In this document: positions 21,595-33,815 of the stretch, piece by piece
Layout of the letters: each line of letters begins with the position of its first letter
Position numbering within the stretch: the first letter of the stretch is position 1
Source: Tolypeutes matacus
Taxonomy: Eukaryota; Chordata; Mammalia; Cingulata; Chlamyphoridae
Length of the DNA: 64,000 nucleotides
Direction: 5' to 3'
NCBI GenBank assembly: GCA_026826555.1
Contig: JAKSZT010054334.1
Location: 27,971,048 to 28,035,047 of the forward strand
Translations under genes and position numbers: made by a program
Notes under the pieces: model-generated
Told to the model about the DNA's origin: nothing
Database searches by the model: none
The model's input: only the letters and a program-made list of their open reading frames with translations

Positions 21595-22760
21595 CTGTTA
21601 GAATGGACTCATATCTCTGTATATCGGATATTGAACCCTTTAATTCTGATGATTGTATTTTTCAGATCTAAAATTTCCATTTGGTTCTTCTCTACACCTT
21701 TTATTCTTTTGCTAAGAATTTTTATTTTTCTATTGGCATCAAGAGGGTTTCTGATTGCTTGCTGCAGCATTTTTGTAATAGTTGCTTTCAAGTCCTTGTC
21801 AGATAATTTCAACATCTGTGTCATCTCAGCACTGGTGTCTGTTGTTTTTTTTCATGAGAGCTGACATTTTTCTGGTTCTTTGCATGTTGTATAATTTAGG
21901 ATTTGACTCTGAATGCTTTGAATATTATGTTATGACACTAAGTCCTAAGGAAAGTGTTGCTATTTTTGTTTCAGAGGCAGTTTTCCTGGTTACTTTCAGG
22001 CTATAAGGTCCAGCCCACCTTCTGTGGGCTCTCGGTTCTGTTCCCAAAGCCTTTGCAGCACTATCAGGTGTGGCCTGCATGTGCGCCACTCAGTCTAGGA
22101 TGTGGGAATTAGTCTATGTGTTTATTGAGACTTCGACATCCTTGATATGCTAAATGGAATCAGATCTTATTCTGAATGGACCTAGTTCTCTTTTCCCAAG
22201 TTCTTCCATCTCCATGATCTCCCTAGTGCTTTTCTCTTTTCCTAGGCTGGGACTTTACTTACTATTCTCTGCATTTCTACAACTGTCTACATCTGGGACC
22301 AAATGGTTGGAAGACAATGAAGAAAAAATAAATAAAAAGAGTCAGTCCAACCCTCTTGTAACCAATAATTCTGATTATAGAGAAAGGTTCTCCTTTAGAA
22401 TTGCTTGGAGCAGGAACACAGGAGACTGAAGAAACAAAAGACACTCTCTCTGTGTATGATGAATTTCCTTCCCAGCTCCTTGAGCTAGAACTAAGAGCTT
22501 CTCCTGAAACTCTTAATATCTGCACTTCAGTGCCTACTTCCAGATTGGCAGAGGAGTACTGGAAGAATAGAAAATGGTAATCTCATAATGATTCAGTGTT
22601 ATTTTAATTCTGGTCCTCTTCCTGGGGTCCCCTGCTACTATTCAGTTTTCAGGATTCTCAGATAGATGTTCCATGCATTCTGCCCAGGTTTTACACTTGT
22701 GTTCAGTGGGATTGACGAGGGGAGTGTGTTTTCTCCATCTTACCAGAACTGGAACTTTCC
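21595..22760 (-). mobile_element. L1 5' UTR region, antisense
   Basis: The plus strand reads as the complement of an old L1ME-type 5' region. 'tttccatttggttcttctc', 'gctttcaagtccttgtcagataatttcaacatctg' and 'tgagagctgacatttttctggttc' are all familiar pieces in the right order. The 5' terminus is near 22760 (GGAAAGTTCCAGTTCTGGTA on the minus strand). It lacks the ORFs: the 3' side stops at about 21595. Confidence 0.7.
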
Positions 22761-23479
22761 AGAGTCACTTTAAATGTTAAGTCATGCCTGGGGCCAATCA
22801 TCAGAGGAAAAATTGGATTGTCTCATCTAAAAATAAGAACTGGGAGAGAAAGGTGCTCTGTGGGAATGTGCTTTGCTTAATGTTGCTCATGATAATGACT
22901 AGAAGTCTTGAAAGGAGTTGCAGGGTGATTGTGCGAGAGATGGTGCTCTTTGTATTAAATCAAACATGAATCCAGGCATTGTGTCTGAAAATTTAGACCA
23001 ACTTGTGGCTATTGTAAGATCGCTGATAGGAGTCCTAGGTTCAAGTAGCTGTGGTTGAAAGAATAAATTAAAGAAGATTAAAACAGTATACTGCATGACA
23101 TGTCTGTCTCTTTATCTCTTTTTTCCTACTTCTTTATCTTTAGAAATTAGTTAAATCTTCTGAGAAAATTAGTTAAATCTTCTATCTGTGAGAAAAGGAA
23201 ATTAAAAAAAGATTCAATTCAGCCTTAAATAAATAAATATTTATTTAAGAACTTTTGAGCAATGTCTTAGGGAAAAAATATCTCTGACTTTATGGAGGTT
23301 ACAGTCTCATGATATTCTAGGTTTGGAAGTTCTGGATTCTGATCCAAGAAGGAAATTAATTATAGTCTCATTTTCCTAGAAAAAAAATTACGTTAAGTGC
23401 TCATTAAAAATTTCTTACAATGATTACCTCAACAATTATATCTTCTCATCTTGCCTAAAATTTGCCTTATAAATTTATT
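22761..23479. other. Unassigned AT-rich DNA
   Basis: A 14-bp local repeat (AAATTAGTTAAATC) at 23143-23180 and a (AAAT)n stretch near 23230. No gene. Confidence 0.45.
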
Positions 23480-23680
23480 GGACCCTTACTTACCTTTTTT
23501 TGAAGAACTGGGCTAAGTACTGGGACCAGAAAGATAAATAAAGCATAGGTCCAGCTCTCAAAGAGAGCACATTCTATTGGGAGGGATAGACAGAAATGGA
23601 TTATTTCAAAGCATTTAAATACTAAAATCATGCTAAAGCTTCTTTGAGGAAATATTAACCAAATCTAAGCTGATCATTGA
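23480..23680 (-). mobile_element. L2 LINE 3' end, antisense
   Basis: 'gggctaagtactgggaccagaaagataaataaagc' followed by 'gagcacattctattgggaggg' is the reverse complement of an L2 3' end. Confidence 0.65.
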
Positions 23681-23799
23681 AAAGTCAGTTGAAGCAAGAT
23701 GGTAAGTGCATTTATTTCAGGCAGTACCACCACCCTTTTTTCAAAACGCAAAGAACAAAAAAGAAAACAAGACCTGAGACATCATTGTGATTTTGTATA

Positions 23800-24020
23800 A
23801 TAGCATGAATTCTGACAGAGAAGAATCGAAGTTTAAATCTCAGCTCAGCCAAATATTTGGCAAGTGGTTACGGGCAAAAGAGTGCTCTTCTTCAAACTTC
23901 AGTATCCACATCTATAGAATGGGAAAAATATATTAGCTGCTTTCTAGGATTGTGATGATTGAATGAGGTAATAAATGTAAAGTGCTTAGCACAGCAATGA
24001 ATGTCAAGTACTTGCTATGC
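23800..24020 (+). mobile_element. MIR SINE
   Basis: Nearly full-length order: 'ctgacagagaagaatcgaagtttaaatctcagctc', then 'cttcagtatccacatctatagaatgggaaaaat', then 'gtgatgattgaatgaggtaataaatgtaaagtgcttagcaca'. Confidence 0.8.
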
Positions 24021-24089
24021 TCATGGTTCTTCTCTTTCTTCTCCTCCTCTTTCTTCATATTAAGATAATAATAATTATGACTGTTATTA

Positions 24090-25100
24090 TCAAAGTGTCT
24101 AGTGTGAGATGGGAAGAAGTTGGAGATAAGAATGGAAAGAGCAATGAGGGTTAGGTCGTTGAAGGTTTGTATATCTTTCTAAGACACATACAATTTATGC
24201 TATAGTTTACAGGGAGAAATTGAAAGGCTTTAACATAGGAGTAAATATGGTCCAATCTTCATTTTCTACAATGTTTTTAAGCTTAAAGGGGCAAAAGGGA
24301 ATAAGCTGTAAGTAGGGGGGAGAAACAGAAAGTAATTTAAATAGTTCACAAAATGAAGAGCACTTCAAAAAAAAAAATGTGGAAAAAGAAATAGAAAAGT
24401 GGAACTAATTTAAGAAATATTTGTAAGTAACATTAGCAGTAATCCATGATTGGATGTTGGAAGGCTAGGGAGAAGAGACTGAATGGCATGATTCCCAGGT
24501 TTCCTTCTGTTTTATCTGAGCGGATGATTGGTCATATTATTAATGTGAAAAAGAAATACCGAAGGAGAAACAGTTTGTGGGTAAGAGCTCATGAGCTCAC
24601 AACAAAAGCATCAGTTTGAGGTCAGCGTGAACATATACCAAACGTTTCTTACATAGTAACCTGGAGCTCATGAGAGAGGTGAGAGCTAGAGCTACATTTC
24701 CAGGAGACGTACAAATGTTGTTACATTCTCTAGAATGGGTGAGGGAGAAGAGTAGTGAGAGGGCAGTGGATTAAGAATTGAACCACTTGAATACTAATAA
24801 TTAAGGACCAGAAAAAACATTTAAATACTAAAATCATGCTAAGGGAGACATAAGGAACACTCAGAAAGACAGAAGAGAGACATGAGAGCATGGTGTCTCT
24901 ATTAAGAGGGAGAGAATATCATGACATAATGGGCAGAGCAGAAAGGACCANNNNNNNNNNAACAGTAGAAATTTCAGCATTTTTGTTTTTTTTATGGTCA
25001 AACATTCTACAGAACAAACAAATGCAGACAAGTAGTGGGAGTCTGGAGACCAGTGAGTAAACCACTGGGTTGAAGTGAAGGTGTTCATGTAGGTGAGAAA
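24090..25100 (-). mobile_element. L2 LINE body, antisense, split by an assembly gap
   Basis: Reads as reverse-complement L2: 'gagatgggaagaagttggagataag', 'tgattcccaggtttccttctg', 'ggagctcatgagagaggtgagagctagagc', 'gagagcatggtgtctc' and 'gtctggagaccagtgag' in the expected order. It is interrupted by the gap at 24951-24960. No coding frame survives. Confidence 0.55.
24951..24960. other. Assembly gap (10 N)
   Basis: Ten Ns; true size unknown. No obvious overlap between the flanks. Confidence 1.
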
Positions 25101-25309
25101 TAGGAGAGGAGACTTTAATTGAGATCCTATCCCAATTGTAGAAGCCTTAAACTTTCAGGTAAGCACCATGTGCCTTTTGCAGATTTTTGATTAGGCAAAT
25201 GGTGTGATAAGAGAAGCTTTAGAGCTTAAGGAAGAAAATTTGGACATACACCTGGAATACAGTATAAATAGATACAGTATGAAATAAGTATTCATTAAGT
25301 GATTAATTT

Positions 25310-25490
25310 TACGTAGCTCCATGTCAAATATTTTTGTGCATTATTTAATTCTCTCGCAACCCCAAAAAGCATCATTGTCTCCCACTTTACACATGATTAG
25401 CATGAGACCAAAGACATAAAATAATTTTTCCAAGGTCACTCAGTGAGTTAGTAGCAGACTCACAACACAATCTGAACACTGGCTCCAAAA
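25310..25490 (-). mobile_element. MIR SINE, antisense
   Basis: 'ttatttaattctctcgcaaccccaaaaagcatcattgtctcccactttacacatgattag' followed by 'aaggtcactcagtgagttagtagcagac' is a reverse-complement MIR. Confidence 0.75.
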
Positions 25491-25699
25491 CCTGTCACCA
25501 CAAACACTGTTCCATATTGAAGGATGCAGGATACAGGAGGGTTTAAAAGGATGGAGGGAGTTGGGAGGGGAGTTGGGAGAAAGGAAGTAGGAAGACTTTC
25601 AGAGATTACTGTGATGAAGATAAATAAGACCTGAAATTGGTAGGTGGCAATGAACAGAAACAGGAAGGAATGGATTTGCCATTCCTGGCAAACTAAGAC

Positions 25700-26088
25700 A
25701 GCCTTAATACCGCACAACAGCTGGGTCAAAAAGCAAGCATTTATTAGCTCATGATTTTGAGGTTAAAAGAGATCCAAAATCAAGGTGTCGTCAAGGCTTG
25801 CTTCTCTTGGAGTCTAGAACTCTGGCCCTCACTGTCAGCAATCCTTGGGGTTCCTTGGCTTGTATCTCTGCTGCCCGTCACATGACGACATCCTCTCTTT
25901 TCTGCTTCGGTGACTGCTGGTTTCTCTTTATAAAGCCTTCATCAAAATGGATTAAGACCCACCCTGACTCACATGGCCAAACCTTAACTAAAAAGAACGT
26001 CTTAAAAAGCTCCTTCAAAGGTTCACTCCCATAGGGATGAGGATTAAGATTAACCTGTTGGTTGGGGTCCATGATTCAACCTACCACA
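25700..26088 (-). mobile_element. MaLR-like LTR, antisense
   Basis: 'agcatttattagctcatgattttgaggttaaaag' and 'ccaaaatcaaggtgtcgtcaagg' to the final 'gattcaacctaccaca' form the reverse complement of a MaLR LTR starting TGTGGTAGGTTGAATC. It resembles the LTR ending at 51675. The frames at 25798-26072 are not genes. Confidence 0.7.
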
Positions 26089-26215
26089 GGATTTAAGAGA
26101 CACATGAAGGAAAGCACACAGCCTAGAACAGTGCCGAGATCCTAGCAAGGTAGCTGGTACATGGTAGAATGTCAGCATATAATTATTGGATAAATAAATG
26201 AGGGAATGAATGCAT
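26089..26215 (+). mobile_element. L2/MIR 3' end relic
   Basis: 'gcctagaacagtgccgagatcctagcaaggtagctggtacatggtagaatgtcagcatataattattggataaataaatgagggaatgaatg' ends like L2/MIR. Confidence 0.55.
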
Positions 26216-29200
26216 GGACATATTTTGAGTGTAAGTGTAATGATGTTAGCTATGGTATTAGCAATATAGGCTGAAGAAAAGCATTGCATTTACAATTATT
26301 AAGTAAATTAATTGAGTTGGGTGTGTAGTTGGGGGCAAATTGTCCAGATTAGAAAAGTCAATCCAGATTTGTACAAAGATAGGTGTAAAACAACTGACTT
26401 CATATCAAGGCTGGAATTATTGAGTAGTTTAAGGACATTGGCATATTAACAAAAGACAATGATCTCAATGGAATGATGACTTTTACTACAGATGTTTTGA
26501 CATTTACTGTAAGAGACTGGTGTTTTGATTGGGCAAGAAGCATGAAGCAAAATAAGATTTTTCTCCTTCAGAATGCTGCCTCATTTCTCTTCTTGATGCA
26601 AACTAAGGAGTAAAAGCAAAGACTGTATCTGCATGACTATATGATATCAGTTTTCCTTTCTTTACAGGAAAATTTAAAGGCATATATTTATAGTCTGAAA
26701 TAAAGCAAGAAATGAGAGCCTGTAAAATATTCTAGTGCCACAAAGCAGTATTATGTTGATGCACTAGGCTTTTTATTAGAACCAAAACCATATTATGAGG
26801 GAAAACATTATATTGCATACAAATATCTATGCTCAAACCATGAGCATATTAAACAATCTTTTGGATTCCATCCAGTCTTGAAAATTTTGCAAAGATTTTA
26901 ATTCTGTAACAGTAGTATAATTCTGAGATATGTCCAATTCAGGAAACTCTAAATTTCATGACATAACCCATTTGGGGCATTAGAGAAGATAAATGGCATA
27001 TCTATCATTCTTAAAACTTATAAATTTACAAAGAAGATTTGAGGCTTTATTTTTTCTAAACAGATTCTCATCGAAACTGAATTTTTTACCTTGGTATCTC
27101 TTTAGATAATTTGGATTTACCTAGATATAGGTTCTCTAATTTTGCTCTGAATTACTTCTTTATGAAGCCTATTTCTGAGTCCTAACCCAGTTGTAGAGAA
27201 ATAGTTGCTTAGGGAGGGTACCTGGGAATCTACATTGGAACATATTCCCAAAGTGATTCCAATAAATGCTGACATTTGAGAATGAGTAAAGCAGACAATC
27301 CTGTGTGCCCAGACATAAAATGTGTAAGCAGTCTTGCCTCTATCACATACTGCTCTACCTTCTCCCTCTTAACCACCACTCATAATAAGAGTTTTGAAAA
27401 TAGTTAACATGGTCTTTATTAATAACTATTTGATGTTTCTTTTTAAACCGTGGATGGGAAATGATTGTGAATTATATCAATACCAAAGTATATTATTATA
27501 ACCCATCATAATGCTGATAATAAAGTTTTCATTTATTCCTGGCACAGAGCAAATGCAGATAAATTATTACTTAAAGGAGCTTACTTGGACAATGAAAAGG
27601 AATGTGGCAGAAGATCTGCTCAGCTACTTGGAGAGCTCCCCACCGTGCAAGTAACCATAATCGGAATCATTAATATAAACACTACACTTTGCATTGCTGA
27701 GTGTTAAAAGAGACAACTGTGTGAATTAGGAAGTACCTCTATATAACCAAAGAGAAGTTTATAGTTGAATAATGTTTGAGTGAATTTGTGTTATGAGATT
27801 AAACAACTGCTTTCTTTTAAAATCTCTATTATAGTATTCTTATATCTCTCCCTGTCTCAGGGATGAGATAAAATTTGTATCTGATTTTTTTTTCGAACAC
27901 GGTCTTCTGTACTGGTAATGACTTAATGAATAAGCCAATAACATATTGAGTGTTCTATAATTTATTTAAAATGCATATTTCACTGTATATTCAATAAATA
28001 CTCAACTATATTTCTTACTCAGGCAGGAATTATACTATTGCTGTGTTTTACATTTCATTACATGGCACAATATTAGAGGGTCATTTGCTGTTATTTTTTT
28101 TCAATATTTTAAGATTGTTAAAGTTATAACCAGGCCATATATACATAATCAAAATGATCAAGAAATAAAATGTTTTAAATAACACCTAAATATTCTAAAA
28201 TATTAAAATTAATATACTGTATAAATAATATTCTTTCTATCCTCCAGGGTTGTAGAATTGAAAGAAATCAATTGAAGTCTCAAATAGTGGAAAAGGAAAA
28301 TATTTAGAAATACCTCATCCACTGGAAAAGCTATTATTTAAGGTCCTAAACACATGGCCTCTTACACTGATGTTTTTGACCAATTCAAGTTAATCAGAAG
28401 GTTCTTGACCTTGACAAAGGACTTTGTCCTTCATGCAAACCGTTAGTCAGCTGGATTTCCAGAGCCTTACATCCCTGGGTGGGATGCAAACAATATTAAG
28501 AACGCTTGCAAAAAAATGTATAGGATCAGCATTTTGCACTCACTGGAAAAATTCCTGGAGACTCCAGAGATTATACTTTTGTCTAAGTGTTGGGCAATTT
28601 CCAGAATATTTGAAAGTCTTGGTAAACAATCAATAACAAAGGACAATCTCACAGTTTGCTTTATTTATTCACATACAATATCCAAAAAGAATTTTCAAAC
28701 TCATTTTTATATAGCACATCCAAGACATCTCTGTTTGTACTAAATGCTGGGAGACGACGGTTCATTTTAAAATTAAGAGCCAACTTACATTGATTACATT
28801 AATGTATGAGTAATCTGTGTATAAGTCCTCTCCATCACTCACTGCAGATCATAATGAAGACAGTTTCTTAAATGATGTTACATGTATTTGTTATTAGAAT
28901 CACCGATATGTAGGCAGCCCTCTACCATTTTTATGAGGCAGGTTCAGAAACTGGACTTTTACTTCTCATCATAGACTCTTTGCTGTTTTGTAATGGATAG
29001 TGGCTAATTAAACTTGCGATGACCTTGTTGTTCTAGTTACAGATACTACAGTGTCTGGAGTCATTTACTGAGTTGTCAGTGATCGATGGAGGTGCTTCTC
29101 AATAATTAGGTGGAAACAATATTAACTGAGCAGTAATTCATACCAGCATTGCTAAGGTACTTTATAGTATCATAGCAAATAACTCATTACTGCCTTCCTG

Positions 29201-29539
29201 GTAAAATGATGCTAACTCCCTGGATAAATCACTTTCTTCATCAGTACCAGAGATATTATAAGATCATCACATTTCATATCAACCAAAGTTTATGTTCTTC
29301 TGTCAAATACGTCCTGTTCATAGAAAGGGGTACTTCTTATAAGCTGTTATGATTTGTGGCCCTTTATCCAGAGGGGCAAGGCGGATGGCAAACATTTTTA
29401 TTATACCAGCTTGTATGTCATAGTTGACATGAAGTACACAGGAAGAGCATGGTGAAGGGAATTCTAATGGTCTAGACAGGTTTTTGGGAAAACACAAAAA
29501 TAAATGTGCTGTTTAAAACAAATATTTGCCTTTTGCGTC
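26216..29539. other. Mostly unassigned AT-rich DNA
   Basis: No gene recognised. Frames at 28424-28743 lack family motifs. One MER5A-like relic at 27160-27290 is listed separately. Confidence 0.4.
27160..27290 (+). mobile_element. MER5A-like hAT transposon relic
   Basis: 'tgagtcctaacccagttg' to 'gggtacctgggaatctacattggaacatattcccaaagtgattccaataaatgctgacatttgagaat' follows the MER5A order ending in its terminal inverted repeat. Confidence 0.55.
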
Positions 29540-29874
29540 TTATCGAGTTATTTTATTTTTTTTTTCCTCACCTAAAATATTTTTTATTCCACATATTTTG
29601 GGTATCAAATTACATTCATAATTATTTATTTTTTATTTTTTTTATTATGGGTAAAAATCAAAATTCTCACAATACATACAAACATTTGCAAAATGATATA
29701 TAAATATATATGCATATATGTGTATTTGCTTACAAAAATGTTATTTATATATATATATATATATATACATATATTTTAAGAGGTGCTTAGATTACCTAAA
29801 ATATTACACGGAACCCACTGGGATTCCCATGTTGCCCACTTCCCACTGTGGGAGATGTTTATCGAGTTATTTTA
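29540..29874 (-). mobile_element. 5'-truncated L1 3' end with target-site duplication, 3' transduction and possible 5' inversion
   Basis: TTATCGAGTTATTTTA occurs exactly at 29540-29555 and 29859-29874. Between them, on the minus strand, lies the same L1 3' UTR found at 16300-16505. After its A-rich end (29620-29640) come about 60 bp of non-L1 sequence with its own AATAAA (complement of 29583-29588). That signal lies 18 bp before a final A10 tail (29556-29565). TGTGGGAGATGTTT at 29847-29860 is the reverse complement of 16527-16540 of the sister copy, as expected of a twin-priming inversion. The 29718-29924 frame is not a gene. Confidence 0.85.
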
Positions 29875-30264
29875 ACCACCCACACTTTGGCTTCCAGATC
29901 TTATTAGTGAGAATAAGTTTTTAATATTCCTCTTATTTCTTTAAAATTTTGGTAGACACAGACTTTTTCTTCTGTGTTGTAGATTAAGACAAGAGTATCG
30001 CATGTTTAGATGGCAAGCTGTGACAAAGTTAAACAATCAGTGCAGAGAGAAAAATCCAGGCTTTTATTTTTTCAAGTTCGAAGGCGCTGCTGATGAGAGA
30101 GAGCATGTGATAGATTTCAAATTGTGACTTCAATAATAAATTAAATTCATGTCCTTAAGCTGATTCTGAAACCTGATTTTCATGAAGTAGAGAAGTGTGG
30201 AAGTGCTATTAGTGTACATGCAACCCCTATTCTAGAAGTGGAAGGTTCTAAGAAAGTCCCCAAC
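29875..30264. other. Unassigned non-coding DNA
   Basis: Nothing recognisable. Confidence 0.45.
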
Positions 30265-30365
30265 TTCTTCATTATCAGATGAAGAAATTGAGAGGCAATA
30301 ACTTTTCCCTGGCCTGAGGACATGCAAGCAGTTGATGGCAGAACTTAGAATCTTGTGGAGAGGAC
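30265..30365 (-). mobile_element. MIR SINE, antisense
   Basis: 'cattatcagatgaagaaattgagaggcaataacttttccctggcctgaggacatgcaagcagttgatggcagaac' is a reverse-complement MIR core. Confidence 0.65.
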
Positions 30366-30774
30366 TGAAATATAAATGCCTTCAGTGGCCAGGAAAAGGG
30401 TCACCAGAGAGAAACACGTGCTTTCACTCAATTCAGTCAAACATAGGCTACAGCACACCTGCTTAAAACATTTAGCTGGAGCTAAGCTTTCTCTCTCTCT
30501 ACGGTTGTACCAGCTTTTTAAAGAAAATCATTACCACACGAATTGTCTTAGCCTTTAAAGGATGTTTATCAACGTTTCCACCCCCTAAACAGTAAAAGAA
30601 CCATATAGTATTTCCTTTCTCACTCCAGAAATATATTTTGAGCCCAAGCAATGTTTGTTCCCAAAGTAAATTTGGGAGGAGCTAGAGAAATGGTTTTATT
30701 GACGGGACAAGATATCCGTTTTTACCCTACCATCTTATTTTCTTTCTAAATAGACACGTTTATCAAATTCTATC
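30366..30774. other. Unassigned non-coding DNA
   Basis: The 30376-30558 frame has no recognisable motif. Confidence 0.4.
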
Positions 30775-31008
30775 ACTTTGACTTCTGATAGAGCTCACAA
30801 AACTTTCTCCTCCCTCATAGTCTCTCAGAATTGTCCCCCTGCATTGTCTGCATTGGGTCAGTTTTCATCATTTCTCACCGACTACTACATTAATCTCCTA
30901 ACTGGTTTCTCTATAGGGTTAGAAACTGTGTTTTCCTTTTAATTGCCGGCATCTAGCACAGAGCCTGACATGTGGTAAGTAGTCAAGAAAATGTTGGTTG
31001 AATAAAAT
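30775..31008 (+). mobile_element. L2 LINE 3' end
   Basis: 'gcattgtctgcattgggtcag...ctaactggtttct' followed by 'gccggcatctagcacagagcctgacatgtggtaagtagtc...ttggttgaataaa' matches L2 up to its 3' terminus. Confidence 0.65.
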
Positions 31009-32122
31009 TCAGAACTAGCCAGATTTCAAAATGAATATGAAAATTTCCATGTGTATATGTAGACCTCAGGATTCAGAGGCTTAATTCTCATAGTGATGCT
31101 AACACACTGCCCCAGTGAAATAAAAAAGGGGACTGTGCTTAAAGAAATTTAAAAATTTACATTTATCTATGAAAAAAATCATCAAACTCATTGGGGAAAA
31201 AATTTGATAATTACAGTGAAAATTGTAATTTAAAATTGATTTTACAGAGATGTGTGCTGTTTTAGCATGGATATAAATGCCAAGGCTGTGAGAATTCATT
31301 GTTTGAGTCCAGCTGTTCAATTGAGGTCAAATGTCTCTGGGGTCATAAGGAAGGATTATCTCCTAGTAGATTCTATTTTTGAGCCATAATTTTAAAGTTC
31401 AAATGCTGTTTTCTTCATTCATCCAATTACGTCTTCTTACTAGATTTAGAATTAATGGAGATGAAAAGAAAAACTCTAAGAGATTTTCCATTTCTTAGAT
31501 TCCTTAAGAAATAAAACAAAACTATCCTAAGGTCATGAGCTGTTAAAGTTACTGGAGATTGGTCTTTGAACTCAAGAAGTAAGATAAAAAATAGAAATAT
31601 TCAATCAGAAAATTAAATCAGATCTTTTGTGAGAGCAGTTTATCTTGTTTACAAGATCTGTATTTTTTTTTTCCAAGGTTCTTTTCTTATGAATTTAAAG
31701 AAAAATTTAAGGACAATGTGAAACTTGCTAAAACATGAGTAATCAGTTTAAACTTTAGGATTCTTTTGGTAAATATTTTGAAATATAACAATATGTTTTA
31801 AAATTTCCCAGAGGGGAGGGACTAAGTGTCAATCAAGTTTGCATTACTGTGATTATTATAGTACCTGATATGTATCTAGTTTTACAAATATATTTCAAGA
31901 ATAAAGGAAATTTGAATAAAGAAATGAAGTCAACCTATTGTGATAGGCAACAGGCAAGCTACTGCACTGAAATTTGCAACAGGTTCAATGATGAACTAAA
32001 TTATATAACAAAGTTGTAGCAAGCTATTTTGCTTCCGGTAAAAAAGTGGGCCTCTGAGTGCTGACATACCCCCTCTTCCTTTCCTTTCCAGTTTAATGTG
32101 ATATAAAAAAGCAATGAGATAT
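31009..32122. other. Unassigned AT-rich DNA
   Basis: No gene or repeat family recognised. Confidence 0.45.
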
Positions 32123-32137
32123 AAAAAGGCATAGAGA

Positions 32138-32307
32138 TGGGAAGCGGCTGTGGCTCAATCAGTGGGGCTCCCGTTTGCCATGTGGGAGGCCCCTGGTTCG
32201 GTTCCCGGGGGCCTCCTGGTGAGGTCAGGCCTGCCCGCGCGGCGTGGTTGGCTGACCCGGCGGGCACGAGCAGCAAGGGGGGGATGAATGAATAAATAAA
32301 TAAAAAA

Positions 32308-32335
<28 letters not shown>
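32138..32335 (+). mobile_element. DAS SINE, young, with target-site duplication and long A-tail
   Basis: Head GGGAAGCGGCTGTGGCTCAATC, GGTTCGGTTCCCGG as box B, a CpG-rich body (GCCCGCGCGGCG), a G-run, then (AAAT)n and an A-run of about 30. AAAAAGGCATAGAGA flanks it on both sides (32123-32137 and 32336-32350). The intact duplication, retained CpGs and long tail suggest a recent insertion. The 32001-32486 minus-strand frame is a translation across this SINE. Confidence 0.95.
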
Positions 32336-32347
<12 letters not shown>

Positions 32348-32350
32348 AGA

Positions 32351-32954
32351 GTTCTGTGCTTCTCTGGTCTGGTGATAATTCTTCCTGTGAGGTGCTGTGA
32401 CCACTAACTTCAGGCTCAAGGAACAAGGGATACCCTGGGGAATGAGGTCCTCTCATCTGCACACATCTTTGATCCTCACTGCACACTTATCACTGCTTGT
32501 TTGCTAATTTGATAATAAATTACTGGAAATGTAACCTTAATCCAGTTTGGATAATCATTCTTGCCTGTTTTCAAACCCACACCATGCTTTGTGGGAAGGC
32601 CAAATTTGGCCATCAACAGGGAGAGAAGTTTGCAAAGGCAATGCTTTAATATATATAAAACATAACTTCATTGAACTAACTTGAAAGTTTTATCAAAATT
32701 CCAGTTGAGGTAAATTATCCAAATATTCCTGACCTGAATCAAATAACAAGCTATCAGGAGATGGCGTGGGCTCAGAGCACACCTATATATTTGTTATCAG
32801 AAACTTGTCAGAGTTCTCTATTGCTTTAGCTTCCCTGCTACTCTGCAAACCCTGGTCATACTGACTTCATGGACTCGATAGAGTGTATTTACTGACCTAG
32901 CATATAATCTTTTCCTTAAGAGCCTTTATTTCTACTGAGATAAAGCTTAACTTT
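32351..32954. other. Unassigned non-coding DNA
   Basis: No gene or confident repeat. Confidence 0.45.
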
Positions 32955-33815
32955 TCTAGTGAAGTGCAACTTATATACAAAGAAGTACAAATATCAAAGT
33001 CAATGAATTATCCCAAAATAAACACTTTCCCAGGTCAAGAAAAGAAGATCGCCTGGCCCTTGAAATCCCTCCTTGGTCCGCTTATTCTCTTGTATCAATA
33101 TGTATTTCCTCTTTCTTCCCCAAAGGTCATCACTACCCATACTTTTGCATAGTTCAAATTAATATAAATAGAATTATGTAGCGGAGACCCTTTTGCTTCT
33201 GGCTTCTTCAGCTCAACTTTATGCGAGATTAATCTAGGTTATCACATTTAACTGTAGATTTTTTTCTTCCATTTTCATTTTTGTATAGTATTTTGTATAG
33301 TATTTCATAATTTTTCCCATTATGTGGCAAGTTTGCTTTATTTGCATCTTCACCAACATTAGAAATTGACAGTCTTTTTATTTCATCTATTTTACTGTAT
33401 GTGACACTATATAAACACCTTTTATAGGTTTACTGACCAGGTTTACTGAGTTATTATCTTTTTTGAGTTGCCAGTTCAGGTTTCTTGCCCCTCTTTCTAT
33501 TGTATTCTCTCTCTTTGTTCTATTGATTTGTAGGTATCCTTTATATATTTTAGATGTAAACTCTTCATCATTTAAATGTGTTGCATATAATTTCCTTCAC
33601 AAGATGAATAAAAGTTTATAAATTTAATGTAGCCTACTTCATAAATATTTTCCTTTATGGTCTGCCTTTCATATTTAGATCTCTTATCTATCTGAAACTG
33701 ATTTTTTGTAAACAGTGTGAGGTAGGAGTTTCTTTTTTTCTACATGGCTATGTAATTGACCCAAAACCATTTATTAAAAAGGCTATCTTTTCCCTGCTGC
33801 TCTGTAAAGAAACTT
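32955..33815 (-). mobile_element. Old L1 (L1ME-like) 3' region, antisense
   Basis: Reads as complement of L1: 'gcttctggcttcttcagctcaac', 'tagtatttcataatttttcccattatg', 'tttgcatcttcaccaacatt', 'tttgttctattgatttgtaggtatcctttatatattttagatg' and 'gaaactgattttttgtaaacagtgtgaggtagg...cccaaaaccatttattaaaaaggc'. ORF2 is eroded beyond a readable frame. Confidence 0.75.

Noticed and set aside
32001..32486. 161-codon minus-strand frame
   Set aside because: It runs through the DAS SINE and its A30 tail (poly-Phe in translation) between unrelated flanks.
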